Below, piece by piece: positions 8,992 through 17,967 of a stretch of 48,149 bases of DNA. The translations under genes and the position numbers were made by a program. Origin of the DNA: Nostoc paludosum FACHB-159 (GTDB lineage: Bacteria; Cyanobacteriota; Cyanobacteriia; Cyanobacteriales; Nostocaceae); NCBI RefSeq assembly GCF_014698835.1, contig NZ_JACJTU010000051.1, positions 1 through 48,149 on the forward strand. The letters are read 5' to 3'. A model generated the notes under the pieces. The model saw nothing but the letters and a program-made list of their open reading frames with translations, had not been told where the DNA came from and did no database searches. Position 1 is the stretch's first letter. Each line of letters starts with the position of its first letter.

Positions 8992-9414
8992 ATGTATTAT
9001 TTATTTCCACTATTAGTAAATCTACTAGCTTTCAGCAGTTCATACACTCCCAGTCTGACAGCAGCCAGCACAACGCCGGATTTACCAAAAATGCATTTAG
9101 CTCAAAAGCTAAACTGTAACAATCCTCAAACTCAAGTAGAAATCAATCAATGCAGTAACTTGTCCTATCAAAATGCCGATAAAAAATTGAATGCAGCTTA
9201 TCAAAAACTAGTGCCTAAATTAGATAGAACTAGAAAACAAAAATTGATTGCTGCCCAGCAAGCATGGATTAAGTTTCGAGATGCCAGTTGTGAGTTTGAA
9301 AGAAGCGAATATGAAGGTGGAACTATAGCCCCGTCAATTTACCTTGGCTGCCTAGAAAATCTCACAAAAGAGCGTACCCAACAATTACAGGAATATCTTA
9401 AATCCGACTATTAA
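8992..9414 (+). CDS. LprI-like (DUF1311) secreted protein
   Basis: The 140-residue protein has a hydrophobic N terminus (about 1-20) typical of a signal peptide. A DUF1311/LprI domain follows, with four cysteines (C42, C54, C100, C120) placed to form two disulfides and the pattern LNAAYQKL followed by QQAWIKFRDASC. The family includes periplasmic lysozyme inhibitors; the function here is inferred only from the fold. Its stop codon overlaps by 4 bp the end of the convergent Uma2 gene. Confidence 0.8.
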   Translation: MYYLFPLLVNLLAFSSSYTPSLTAASTTPDLPKMHLAQKLNCNNPQTQVEINQCSNLSYQNADKKLNAAYQKLVPKLDRTRKQKLIAAQQAWIKFRDASCEFERSEYEGGTIAPSIYLGCLENLTKERTQQLQEYLKSDY

Positions 9415-9983
9415 TATTGCTCTTTCATCTTTAACCAGCTAAATATCTCTTCTCCTGTCAATTCTAAATCAACACCATCCAGAACAATCAATTTATCGCT
9501 TTTATGGCAAAATTCTGGTTGTTGATGTGGTTGAAAAACAATAATGGAACGGTCATCACGATCGATTAACCATCCTAATTCACAACCATATTTTAAACAG
9601 TGCAAAATATTGCTGATAACTCGGTTAGAACTTTGTTCTGGAGACAAAATTTCAATTGTCCAGTTAGGAGCAATTAACATATCATCTATTATAGGTTCTC
9701 CGTCGTCATCGAATTGGATTTGTTGCCAACGAATCACCGCTACATCCAGAACAATTGACCCCCTACCAAAAGTACAACGCAACTCTGGAAAAGCATAAGC
9801 AATTTGTCTTTTCTCTGTGACTTCATTAATCCCATTAATCAACTTAGCCTGAAGTCGCGAGTGGCGGGCTTTTGGCATTGGTTTTTGGATAATCTCACCA
9901 TCAATATAAATACTTGCAGGCTTGGTTTCTGGTAACTTGAGAAATTCCTCTAAGGTTAGGGATGCAGACTTGGCAAGACTCAT
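9411..9983 (-). CDS. Uma2-family (DUF820) putative endonuclease
   Basis: The 190-residue protein follows the Uma2/DUF820 pattern that is highly expanded in cyanobacteria. It opens with TLEEFLKLPETKP, then IDGEIIQKPMPKARHS, then VLDVAVIRW, and ends with PNWTIEILSPEQS and GCELGWLID. The D...E-x-L arrangement corresponds to a PD-(D/E)XK-like core (VLDVAVI, IEILSP). Members are predicted restriction-like nucleases with unknown biological roles, often mobile. No partner gene is present. It is convergent with the LprI-like gene, with 4 bp of overlap. Confidence 0.85.
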   Translation of the reverse strand: MSLAKSASLTLEEFLKLPETKPASIYIDGEIIQKPMPKARHSRLQAKLINGINEVTEKRQIAYAFPELRCTFGRGSIVLDVAVIRWQQIQFDDDGEPIIDDMLIAPNWTIEILSPEQSSNRVISNILHCLKYGCELGWLIDRDDRSIIVFQPHQQPEFCHKSDKLIVLDGVDLELTGEEIFSWLKMKEQY

Positions 9984-10231
9984 GATTTCTGCGGCTGCGA
10001 AATTCCTGCATCTAGTTTATCAACGATCGCCACAAATTAAATCCCACAACCATGTTACATTTACTACATTTTAGCTACTGTCTAGTGTCGCCTCAGCCAA
10101 ACTTGGCGTAATTCATTTTCGTAAAGAATTGTAATCTAAAATCCCAAATCTAAAATCCAAAATTGGTACAAGTCACTCACTACGGTAGTCTAGATGAGAG
10201 TGAATTAATCCCTGGTTTGATATATTGTTTT

Positions 10232-11203
10232 ATGACATCAGCTGTTTCTAGTCCTCCGCGCACAATTCGTATCGGTTCACGCAAAAGCCAACTTGCTCTA
10301 GTTCAAACTTATTGGGTACAGGAGCAACTGCAAAAAAGCTATCCAGATATCACTTTTGAAGTCCACACCATGTCTACCCAAGGCGACAAAATCTTGGATG
10401 TAGCATTAGCCAAGATTGGCGATAAAGGACTTTTTACTAAAGAACTTGAGTTGGGAATGCTCAATGGCGAGATTGACTTTGCAGTTCATTCCCTCAAAGA
10501 TCTGCCGACAAACTTACCCGAAGGGTTAACATTGGCAGCAATTACCGAACGGGAAAACCCAGCTGATGCGCTAGTGGTGCATGAAAAGCACAAAGATAAA
10601 CAAATCGAGACTTTACCAGAGGGTGCAGTCATCGGTACATCTTCTCTGCGGCGGTTAGCGCAGTTACGCCACCGATTCCCCCACTTCACTTTTAAGGATG
10701 TCCGGGGAAACTTGATTACACGGTTGGCAAAATTGGATGCTGGTGAATACGATGCCTTGATTTTGGCAGCCGCAGGATTAGGGCGATTGGAAATGAGCGA
10801 TCGCATTCATCAAATCTTACCTCAAGACATCTCCCTCCACGCCGTTGGCCAAGGCGCATTAGGAATCGAATGCCGTGCCGATGATAGCGAATTAATTTCC
10901 CTACTCAAAGCGATCGAACATCCCCAAACACGCGATCGCTGTCTCGCCGAACGAGCTTTTTTACGTGATTTAGAGGGTGGTTGTCAAGTACCTATCGGTG
11001 TAAATACAGAAATCTCTGGCGAACAATTAACTTTAACAGGCATAGTTGCCAGCATAGATGGCCAAAAGCTGGTACAAGATAGCGTCACTGGAGAAGCCAA
11101 TAAAGCCGAAGCACTAGGTACACAACTAGCACATCTGTTGCGGGAGAAAGGAGCCAAAGAAATTTTAGAAGAAATTTTTGCGGTGATTCAACGGGGTTCC
11201 TAA
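10232..11203 (+). CDS. hemC: Porphobilinogen deaminase (hydroxymethylbilane synthase)
   Basis: The 323-residue enzyme condenses four porphobilinogens into hydroxymethylbilane, the third step from ALA toward heme, chlorophyll and bilins. Family blocks are RIGSRKSQLALVQT at the N terminus, STQGDKILD, HSLKDLPT, GTSSLRRLAQ, HAVGQGALGIE and the cofactor-cysteine loop GGCQVPIG (C251), to which dipyrromethane is attached. The open frame extends upstream to a TTG at 10163, but that adds 23 residues unrelated to the family. The ATG at 10232 gives the standard length. It lies upstream of glgA in the same direction, with a 123-bp gap. Confidence 0.95.
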   Translation: MTSAVSSPPRTIRIGSRKSQLALVQTYWVQEQLQKSYPDITFEVHTMSTQGDKILDVALAKIGDKGLFTKELELGMLNGEIDFAVHSLKDLPTNLPEGLTLAAITERENPADALVVHEKHKDKQIETLPEGAVIGTSSLRRLAQLRHRFPHFTFKDVRGNLITRLAKLDAGEYDALILAAAGLGRLEMSDRIHQILPQDISLHAVGQGALGIECRADDSELISLLKAIEHPQTRDRCLAERAFLRDLEGGCQVPIGVNTEISGEQLTLTGIVASIDGQKLVQDSVTGEANKAEALGTQLAHLLREKGAKEILEEIFAVIQRGS

Positions 11204-11326
11204 GCAATTGCACAAGCGGATGTGATTAGATAAGTAAGTAATCAATAAACAGTCATCAGTAGTCAGTAAACAGTAAAAAACTGATAACTGAATCGCTGTA
11301 TAGGCACCGGGGAAACAAAACTTACC
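11204..11326. repeat. Short degenerate CAGT-type repeats between hemC and glgA
   Basis: A short run of CAGTCAT, CAGTAGT, CAGTAAA and similar units occupies about 11248-11290. It is a degenerate STRR-like sequence. No terminator is seen, so read-through from hemC into glgA is possible. Confidence 0.45.
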
Positions 11327-12775
11327 ATGCGGATTTTATTTGTTGCAGCAGAGGCAGCTCCCATTGCCAAAGTAGGCGGAATGGGCGATGTTGTTGGTGC
11401 ATTGCCCAAATTCCTCAGAGCAATGGGGCATGATGTACGAATATTCATGCCTTACTACGGCTTCTTGCCAGACAAAATGGAAATTCCCAAAGAACCTATT
11501 TGGTGGGGAGATGCCATGTTCCAGCACTTTGCAGTGTACGAAAGTGTTTTGCCTGGTACTGATGTTCCCTTATACTTATTTGGACATCCCGCCTTCATGC
11601 CCCGCCGCATTTATTCAGGAGAAGATGAAGATTGGCGGTTCACCTTGTTTGCCAATGGTGCAGCGGAGTTTGCCTGGAATTACTGGAAACCAGAAATTAT
11701 TCACTGCCACGATTGGCATACAGGAATGATTCCTGTATGGATGCACCAAGATCCTGATATTACCACCGTCTTTACGATTCATAACTTAGCTTATCAGGGG
11801 CCGTGGCGTTGGTATTTAGAAAAAATTACTTGGTGTCCTTGGTATATGCAAGGACACAACACAATGGCAGCAGCAGTACAATTTGCCAATAAAGTAAATA
11901 CTGTTTCGCCTACTTATGCAGAGCAAATCAAGACACCTGCCTATGGTGAAACATTAGAAGGTTTGTTGTCTTTTATTAGCGGTAAGTTATCTGGGATTAT
12001 TAATGGGATTGATGTCGAAGTTTACAATCCAGAAAATGATAAATACATTGCCCAAAACTTCACCGCTGATACTTTGGAGAAACGCAAAGCTAACAAAATT
12101 GCCTTGCAAGAAGAAGTAGGATTAGAAGTTAATTCCAGTGCATTTTTAATTGGGATTGTCACGCGATTAGTAGAACAAAAAGGCATCGATTTAATATTGC
12201 AAATTCTCGATCGCTTTATGGCCTATACCGATGCACAGTTTGTACTGTTAGGAACAGGCGATCGCTACTATGAAACTCAGATGTGGCAATTAGCGTCGCG
12301 CTTTCCCGGACGCATGGCAACTTACCTGCTGTATAACGATGCCTTGTCTCGACGCATCTACGCCGGCACTGACGCCTTCTTAATGCCTAGCCGTTTTGAA
12401 CCTTGCGGTATTAGCCAAATGATGGCTTTGCGTTATGGTTCCGTGCCCATTGTCCGCCGCACAGGTGGATTAGTTGACACCGTATCACACAACGACCCCA
12501 TAAATCGCTTAGGCACCGGTTACTGCTTTGACCGCTACGAACCGCTAGACCTTTTCACCTGTATGATTCGGGCTTGGGAAGCCTTCCGTTTCAAACCCCA
12601 ATGGGAAGAACTACAAAAACGGGGCATGAGTGAAGACTTTAGCTGGTATCAATCTGCAAAGCAGTACGTGAAATTGTACAGGTCAATTTACGGCTTGCCA
12701 GAAGAAGAGGAAACACCACAGCCAGAGTTGGTATTAAACGAGGCAGTGGCTACTAGTAATTCCTCAACCCCCTAA
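11327..12775 (+). CDS. glgA: Glycogen synthase (ADP-glucose:glucan transferase, GT5)
   Basis: The 482-residue protein starts with the ADP-glucose-binding KVGGMGDVVGALP loop (Lys15). It then shows HCHDWHTGMIPVWMH, IHNLAYQG, ARLVEQKG-like VTRLVEQKGIDL, and the C-terminal PSRFEPCGISQMMALRYG and RRTGGLVDTV blocks. It adds glucose from ADP-glucose to glycogen in the cytoplasm. The overall sequence matches the cyanobacterial GlgA1 type more closely than GlgA2 as I remember them; that sub-assignment is from memory. The ATG start fits the family exactly. A HIP1-containing terminator follows. Confidence 0.94.
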   Translation: MRILFVAAEAAPIAKVGGMGDVVGALPKFLRAMGHDVRIFMPYYGFLPDKMEIPKEPIWWGDAMFQHFAVYESVLPGTDVPLYLFGHPAFMPRRIYSGEDEDWRFTLFANGAAEFAWNYWKPEIIHCHDWHTGMIPVWMHQDPDITTVFTIHNLAYQGPWRWYLEKITWCPWYMQGHNTMAAAVQFANKVNTVSPTYAEQIKTPAYGETLEGLLSFISGKLSGIINGIDVEVYNPENDKYIAQNFTADTLEKRKANKIALQEEVGLEVNSSAFLIGIVTRLVEQKGIDLILQILDRFMAYTDAQFVLLGTGDRYYETQMWQLASRFPGRMATYLLYNDALSRRIYAGTDAFLMPSRFEPCGISQMMALRYGSVPIVRRTGGLVDTVSHNDPINRLGTGYCFDRYEPLDLFTCMIRAWEAFRFKPQWEELQKRGMSEDFSWYQSAKQYVKLYRSIYGLPEEEETPQPELVLNEAVATSNSSTP

Positions 12776-12795
12776 ATAACTACTTTTTGTGACTC

Positions 12796-12850
12796 GCGAT
12801 CGCATTTTCAGATTAGCTTGATGCCTGAAAAATGCGATCGCAAGTTTTTT
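12796..12850 (+). terminator. Terminator after glgA built from HIP1 octamers
   Basis: The left arm at 12796-12811 (GCGATCGCATTTTCAG) pairs with the right arm at 12825-12841 with one bulged base, and TTTTTT follows. Each arm contains a full HIP1 octamer. Confidence 0.85.
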
Positions 12851-13382
12851 ATATATCAGGCAATAGGCAAACAAAGTCTATTGATATCAGGGTTTCACTA
12901 TCAGTTGATAGCTGCAATCCAGCAGCATCACGGATGACAGTAAATCCCTTGAAAGCGTAAAAAGCTTTTCAAATATATCAATTTCCGTACAGACGTGATT
13001 AATCGAGTATCGACCCATTAATAACTCCCGACTTTCAAGGTAGCTAATCATGGGAAAATTCCACAAACAAGGCACAAAAATATTTCTTTCCCAGTCAACA
13101 GTCAACAGTAAACAATATTTTCAAACTAAGCCTAATCATATCTTTTACAAATAAAAACAGGGTACTGAATACATTGCTAATAATCTCTGCGTACCTTTGC
13201 GCTTGACTCTGGGGCCCTTTGCGTTAAAAACATTTTCCATACCTCACTTAACTGGGAATCGCTATAAGTATAAAATATCCTTGCTTCAATGCCACGTTTT
13301 TAAGGGTGGGTTCCTCCTGCCTTCCCTACGGGACGCTGCGCGAACGTCCTTCTGCCTCCTGAATTCATATAAAACGTAATTT
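12851..13382. other. 532-bp intergenic region with dispersed-repeat fragments
   Basis: No supported gene. Fragments of dispersed repeats are visible: a CTGCGTACCTTTGCG piece near 13186 that recurs at about 44535, and a CTACGGGACGCTGCGCGAACG piece at about 13326. A 72-codon frame on the minus strand (12887-13105) has no recognisable motif and was not accepted. Confidence 0.5.
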
Positions 13383-14276
13383 ATGAAAAAATATAATTTT
13401 TATCAATACCGTAATTATGGACTAATTGGGTTAATATCCTTAACCACCGTATTAAGTACAACTACATCTGCCCTAACAGAATTAGTCAGCAATTCCCCAA
13501 CTCAAGAAAATTCCATCCCTGCTTATAACTTTATCTGGCCGACTCAAGGCTTTATTTCTCAAGGCTTTCGTAAATATCAACATGAAGGAATCGATATAGC
13601 TGGGGAATCCGGGACTCCTATTGTTGCTGCGGCATCCGGTACAGTTATTAAAGCAGGTTGGGATAATTGGGGATTAGGCAATGCCATAAGTATTAAACAT
13701 TCTGATGGCAGTGTTACTGTTTATGGTCACAATCGCCGTTTATTAGTGAGCAAAGGCCAACAAGTTATTCAAGGTCAAATTATTGCCGAGATGGGATCTA
13801 CAGGCAATAGTACAGCACCTCATCTCCACTTTGAATTTCATCCACAAGGTCGAATTGCAGTCGATCCGCTTCGTCTATTTGCATCCTCAACCGCAAATGT
13901 TACTCCTGCTTCTAAAGTTCAGCAAGTTGGCAACTCTAACCGCCCAGTCTCAACACTTCCAGTAGCAAAGCAAGTTTCACCTTCACAAGGAATTACAATA
14001 AATTCTGCGCCTTTAAATAGTAATACTGAATGCAATGGAGTTACGATTATTGGAGGCGAGACCGCAAAACTTCGTGTCAAAGTTTGCGAAGAAAATGGTC
14101 AGTTATTTTATATTGGGCAGATGAAACAAAACCCAAATCAGCCTATAAAAATACCTGCTTGGAATGTTGGTAAAGATAAATATCAAGCAGATAATGGTAG
14201 TTTTTCTTATGTAGTCACTCATCAAAGAGTAGAAGTGTGGCAAAATGGCAGTCGAATTCGTTCTGAAAATTTTTAG
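13383..14276 (+). CDS. Secreted M23 (LytM-type) metallopeptidase
   Basis: The 297-residue protein starts with a basic/hydrophobic export signal (about 1-33). The M23 domain covers about residues 50-165, with the zinc ligands H67 and D71 in HEGIDIA and H147-L-H149 in APHLHFEF. The SGTVIKAGW and YGHNRR segments are typical of lysostaphin-fold hydrolases that cut peptidoglycan cross-links. All ligands are present, so it is probably active rather than an EnvC-like activator. A Ser/Thr-rich linker leads to a C-terminal domain of about 80 residues with two cysteines, which I do not recognise. It acts in the periplasm or cell wall. Confidence 0.88.
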   Translation: MKKYNFYQYRNYGLIGLISLTTVLSTTTSALTELVSNSPTQENSIPAYNFIWPTQGFISQGFRKYQHEGIDIAGESGTPIVAAASGTVIKAGWDNWGLGNAISIKHSDGSVTVYGHNRRLLVSKGQQVIQGQIIAEMGSTGNSTAPHLHFEFHPQGRIAVDPLRLFASSTANVTPASKVQQVGNSNRPVSTLPVAKQVSPSQGITINSAPLNSNTECNGVTIIGGETAKLRVKVCEENGQLFYIGQMKQNPNQPIKIPAWNVGKDKYQADNGSFSYVVTHQRVEVWQNGSRIRSENF

Positions 14277-14338
14277 ATTTTAACTATATTAATCTGCTTT
14301 GATTTTTGAAAATAGCACATAAAATGAAGCAAGAATCT

Positions 14339-14365
14339 GCCACCACACCTGAAGAGTATGGTGGC
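14339..14365. other. Weak hairpin between convergent genes
   Basis: A 7-bp perfect stem, GCCACCA with TGGTGGC, encloses a 13-nt loop between the ends of the M23 peptidase and the GST genes. No T-tract follows on either strand, so terminator function is only possible. Confidence 0.3.
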
Positions 14366-14379
14366 GAGAGTGTCAATGA

Positions 14380-15051
14380 TTAAACACCAACAGGAGTAGG
14401 TGCAACGTATTTAGCATATCGCTGGATGTAAAATTCTTTAGAGTTAGCGATCGCTTTTACAGACTCACGTTCTTTGAGGGCGTGCTTCCATTGTTTCAGA
14501 CGCGTAAATTCAGCGGGTAAACTAAAGCCACGATACTCTTTGAGCGCAGCCCAGCGTTCAAACCACGGGAAATAGGTCAAATCTACCAAACTGATGGATT
14601 CACCAAACCAGTAGGGGCCTTCCCCAGATAGTTTTCCTAGACCTTCGTTTTCAATAAATTCCAAGTGTTTGTATAATTGCTGCTTAGCTTCTTCTTGTTT
14701 TTGGACATCTGAACTTCGCAGCAGGTCAGAAAAAGCAGAAACAAACCTGGTATTAGCAAAATCAATCCAGATACGAGCCTGGGCCCTAGCAATAGGATCG
14801 CTGGGTAACAGCGGTGGATTAGGAAATACCTCATCTAGATACTCGTTAATGATTGCTGACTCCCAAACTCGCTCATCATTATGAGTGATTGCCGGCACCT
14901 TTCCATATGGCGAAACCTTCGTAAAGCCCTCCGGCCGATTCTGCAAATCAATCTCAATCAAATCGAAATCAATGCCTTTCTCTTGAAGTACCAAGCGGGT
15001 ACGATGAGCATAAGGACAAACAACTGCACTGTATAGTTTGATTTCAGCCAT
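14380..15051 (-). CDS. Glutathione S-transferase, CPYA (omega/lambda-like) type
   Basis: The 223-residue protein has a thioredoxin-fold N-terminal domain with CPYAHRTRL (C12). The cysteine-type active site suggests thiol-transferase or dehydroascorbate-reductase activity rather than classical conjugation. KVPAIT and the WESAIINEYLDE segment form the glutathione gamma-Glu site (cis-Pro and Glu-Ser). The C-terminal half is helical, as in GSTs. It is cytoplasmic, and its substrate is unknown. AAGGAAC precedes the ATG start. It stands alone between convergent and divergent neighbours. Confidence 0.87.
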   Translation of the reverse strand: MAEIKLYSAVVCPYAHRTRLVLQEKGIDFDLIEIDLQNRPEGFTKVSPYGKVPAITHNDERVWESAIINEYLDEVFPNPPLLPSDPIARAQARIWIDFANTRFVSAFSDLLRSSDVQKQEEAKQQLYKHLEFIENEGLGKLSGEGPYWFGESISLVDLTYFPWFERWAALKEYRGFSLPAEFTRLKQWKHALKERESVKAIANSKEFYIQRYAKYVAPTPVGV

Positions 15052-15129
15052 TTTAAGTTCCTTTGAAAATTAGGACTTATTGAGCAGTATTGAGAATTGA
15101 ACTTTAATCCAACATCCCAAATTTTAAAT

Positions 15130-15232
15130 TAATTCGTAATTTATAACGCAGGCCATTTAAACTCCAACTAATTCCAGACAACCAAGAAAGTCTTTCTTGG
15201 TGGAGATTTAAACCCAAAAACTACGAATTACA
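15130..15232. repeat. Palindromic intergenic repeat element
   Basis: A perfect 21-nt palindrome with a single central base (15181-15201, ACCAAGAAAG-T-CTTTCTTGGT) sits inside a weaker outer inverted repeat: TTAATTCGTA near 15129 and TACGAATTA near 15224. It looks like a small MITE or REP-type repeat in the spacer between the GST and the aldo/keto reductase. No coding capacity. Confidence 0.5.
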
Positions 15233-15310
15233 TAGCTTGCTTCTCACGCCTTGGCGAGTATTACGTTAGCGCAGCGTCTCTACAACGATGTCTCCCTCAT
15301 CTCCCCACCC

Positions 15311-16348
15311 TTACGGTGCTGGGTTCGGTGACAGAGAATGAACTTTATCTAACTCTTCCAAAATGTCTTTGTTGAGAACTACATCAACGCTTTCAAGATT
15401 TTCTTTGAGTTGTTCGAGTGTTGTGGCACCAATAATTGTGCTAGCCACAAACCAACGACTCCGCACAAATGCTAAAGCTAGATGTGCTGGACTCAGTTGA
15501 TAGCGCTTGGCAATTTCCACATAAGCTTTTACTGCTTCGCTGACTTTTGGTTTTAGATAGCGCTGACCAAAATTTTCAAACAAAGTCACTCTTGCTTTCT
15601 CTGGTTTGCCGTTTAAATATTTGCCAGTTAAGAAGCCAAACGCCAAAGGACTATAAGCTAGTAACCCAATTTCTTCGTAATAAACTGCTTCTGCTAAGTG
15701 TCCGTCAAATACTCGATTGAGTAAATTGTAAGCATTTTGAATTGAAACAACTTTGGGCAATCCTAGCTGTTTGGCAATGTTACTAAACTGGGTGACTCCC
15801 CAAGGAGTTTCATTACTCAAACCAATATAGCGGATTTTACCTGCTTTAATCACATCGCGAAAAACTTCTAGCTGTTCGGCTATGGGAACTGTTTCGCCTA
15901 CTTGAGTTGGATCGAAAACCGTTTGTCCAAACCGTGGCACGTAGCGATCGGGCCAGTGAATTTGGTACAAATCTATATAGTCTGTTTGTAATCTTTTGAG
16001 GCTATCATCTACAGCTTGTTTGATATTATCACGGTCAATTGCTTTGGCTCCACCACGCACCCATTTAAAGCCTCTACCAGGCCCGGCAATTTTAGTAGCG
16101 ATGATAAGTTTATCTCTTTGTTGATGCTTTAACCATTCGCCGATGTAAGTTTCAGTTAATCCATAAGTTTCACCACTTGTAGGAACTGGATACATCTCAG
16201 CCGCATCAATAAAATTGACTCCTTCACCAATAGAATAATCTAGCTGTTGGTGTGCTTCTTCAATGGTATTTTGCTGTCCATAGGTCATAGTGCCCAGACA
16301 GATTTCAGAAACTTTTAAGTCACTATTACCAAGTTGGTTGTACTTCAT
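15311..16348 (-). CDS. tas: Aldo/keto reductase, Tas type
   Basis: The 345-residue NADPH-dependent reductase has the AKR catalytic tetrad visible as D48 (FIDAAEMYP), Y53, K86 (ATKIAG) and H131 (YQIHWPD). The C-terminal VASTIIGATTLEQLKENL block is the NADP-binding end of the barrel. The sequence follows the E. coli Tas pattern throughout (AEMYPVPTSGETYGLTETYIG, LAYSPLAFGFLTGKYLNG), which justifies the symbol. Tas-family enzymes are soluble reductases of uncertain physiological substrate. It ends 260 bp before the GST gene in the same orientation. Confidence 0.88.
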   Translation of the reverse strand: MKYNQLGNSDLKVSEICLGTMTYGQQNTIEEAHQQLDYSIGEGVNFIDAAEMYPVPTSGETYGLTETYIGEWLKHQQRDKLIIATKIAGPGRGFKWVRGGAKAIDRDNIKQAVDDSLKRLQTDYIDLYQIHWPDRYVPRFGQTVFDPTQVGETVPIAEQLEVFRDVIKAGKIRYIGLSNETPWGVTQFSNIAKQLGLPKVVSIQNAYNLLNRVFDGHLAEAVYYEEIGLLAYSPLAFGFLTGKYLNGKPEKARVTLFENFGQRYLKPKVSEAVKAYVEIAKRYQLSPAHLALAFVRSRWFVASTIIGATTLEQLKENLESVDVVLNKDILEELDKVHSLSPNPAP

Positions 16349-16414
16349 ATTCTTGTATCAGTTTTCAGTTCAATGATAGGGAAGTGTTTTGATTATTTTT
16401 CCTAAAAAATTATT

Positions 16415-16813
16415 TCATAAATATGCTATTTTTAGTATAATTTTTTCTATTTTTGATAGTTTTATATAAAAAATAATCGAATTAATAATACAGCCTAAAT
16501 ATCCAACTATTGTAATGGTCATTAAAGAAAATCCAAAATTATTTGAGAGTGAAAAAGTAATTAGTGTTATGCCAAATATAACAGGTGCGATCGCAATAAT
16601 TTTCTCAAGTTCTATTGCACTTCTTCCATAGCTCAAATAAATACCGCTACATAATGCTCTAAGTCCCGATGCTCCCGTTAATAAACTGAGGGTGCTAGAA
16701 TTTCCATGCAGAATTTCAACGGCAAAAACAGGCATAATTCTGAGATAACGGTAAAGCAATCTACAGTAAGTATTAAAGCAGTGTAGCTGTTCATTCTTGC
16801 ATAAATTAATCAC
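16415..16813 (-). pseudogene. Remnant of an MFS (EntS-like) transporter
   Basis: The 132 codons contain a stretch typical of the middle of an MFS_3 permease: RIMPVFAVEILHGNSSTL, then LLTGASGLRALCSGIYLS and IAIAPVIFGITLITFSLS. The first five or so helices and the last five are missing; intact relatives have about 400-430 residues. The C-terminal 35 codons drift into an AT-rich, unrelated hydrophobic tail. I read it as a decayed fragment rather than a functional small membrane protein. It lies directly upstream of tas. Confidence 0.6.
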
Positions 16814-17239
16814 ATAAGTAAGCTAAGCCGGAGCAATAAAAAATCAAAAAATGTAATACAAAATACTTGCTTTAAGGAAGTTTTTGTGGATATGGACTTT
16901 TTTAGCCTGAGTGCATACTACGGTAAGCCAGTCTATTTACAGTAGTATATCAGAAAGTCTTAAGATTGTTCTAAAATTAAGTCTTAATAAATCTTTATAG
17001 TGCTAATGCTTGCATTAGTACAGAAGCTAGTTTTGTGATTGGCGATGAAATGATACGAAGTTGCAGCCAAAGTATAGTAAGCTGGGAGTAGGTAATACGT
17101 ACAAACGCGATCGAACACATTTGTACGTGAATAAGAAGTAAGAAGATTCTGTTTCAACGCAACTTACAACTTTATTTAGAAAGTTGGCACTTGGTAATAC
17201 AAACGCTAAAACTGCCCTAGCTTGTTAGGTACAAAAATG
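16814..17239. other. 426-bp intergenic region, no gene seen
   Basis: AT-rich spacer with no credible open frame. It may contain decayed upstream sequence of the transporter remnant; I could not read any of its conserved blocks there. Confidence 0.4.
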
Positions 17240-17638
17240 TTAGTTTTCGTTTATACAGTCCACGTCATTCCAGTTGAGAATCTTGCAGATATCAATTACT
17301 AAATTTTCAGGAAGAAAGGGCTTCGTAATTATCCCTGCTACACCTAAATCAAGAAACTCCTGTTGTTCATAGCTTTGAGCCTTAGCTGTCACCAAAATAG
17401 TAGGAATATCAGAAACTCCAGGAATTGCTTGTAGCTGCTTAAAAGTTGTTGGGCCATCCATGTAGGGCATCATCACGTCTAACAAAATAGCATCAGGATA
17501 CTCAGATTGGGCAACTTTTATTCCATCTCTACCAGAAGATGCTGTTAACACTTCCCAGTTAGTCGTTGACTCCAAGCAGATTTGAATAATTTCCTTTACA
17601 CCATCTTCGTCATCAATTACTAAAATTCGTTTTGTCAT
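17240..17638 (-). CDS. Single-domain response regulator (CheY-like receiver)
   Basis: The 132-residue receiver has an acidic pocket (D9, D10), the phospho-acceptor D54 (LLDVMMPYMDG), a switch Thr in LVTAKA and a conserved Lys in TKPF. There is no output domain, so it acts by phosphotransfer or protein contact. I chose the ATG at 17638 because GAGGAA lies at the right distance before it. An ATG five codons upstream (17653) overlaps that ribosome site. It is divergent from the multidomain GGDEF regulator, which suggests a shared signalling locus. A MITE lies in the shared upstream region. Confidence 0.88.
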   Translation of the reverse strand: MTKRILVIDDEDGVKEIIQICLESTTNWEVLTASSGRDGIKVAQSEYPDAILLDVMMPYMDGPTTFKQLQAIPGVSDIPTILVTAKAQSYEQQEFLDLGVAGIITKPFLPENLVIDICKILNWNDVDCINEN

Positions 17639-17760
17639 GTTGTTATTCCTCATTAACCAGACTTTTGGGGCAAAAAACAGGAAATTTAACTCAAAATAGA
17701 CTAGTTATTCTTTACATTTTTACTTCACTTCATAAAAGCCGAAAAGCCTTACTTTTGTTC

Positions 17761-17876
17761 TATAGGACTCGTATTTGATTGCATGAAAAAACTCAGTACA
17801 TTTCTACCTGTCTCCTTTGCTGTTGCCTGTTCCCTCCCGACACAAGTATGTTCATTAATCAAATCGGATTCCTATA
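17761..17876. mobile_element. MITE-like element in a divergent promoter region
   Basis: This 116-bp element has 26-27-bp terminal inverted repeats. The left end is TATAGGACTCGTATTTGATT (17761-17780), continuing for several more paired bases. The right end (17851-17876) is its near reverse complement. It is the uninterrupted relative of the outer element at 6788-7051. It has no coding capacity and sits between the two divergent response-regulator genes. Confidence 0.78.
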
Positions 17877-17967
17877 CTTACAAAAGAGTAAATAGTAATT
17901 GTGAAATAGTTGTGAAGCTCGATCGCTAATGGCAAAATATTAATCAAAACTGAGAATTTAACCTAAA

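Noticed and set aside
10163..10231. N-terminal extension of hemC from a TTG
   Set aside because: The 23 extra residues do not resemble HemC; ATG at 10232 gives the normal N terminus.
12887..13105. 72-codon minus-strand frame after glgA
   Set aside because: No recognisable motif and no family resemblance.
13197..13379. 60-codon frame upstream of the M23 peptidase
   Set aside because: It runs through fragments of dispersed repeats and ends just before the real gene; no ribosome site or motif.
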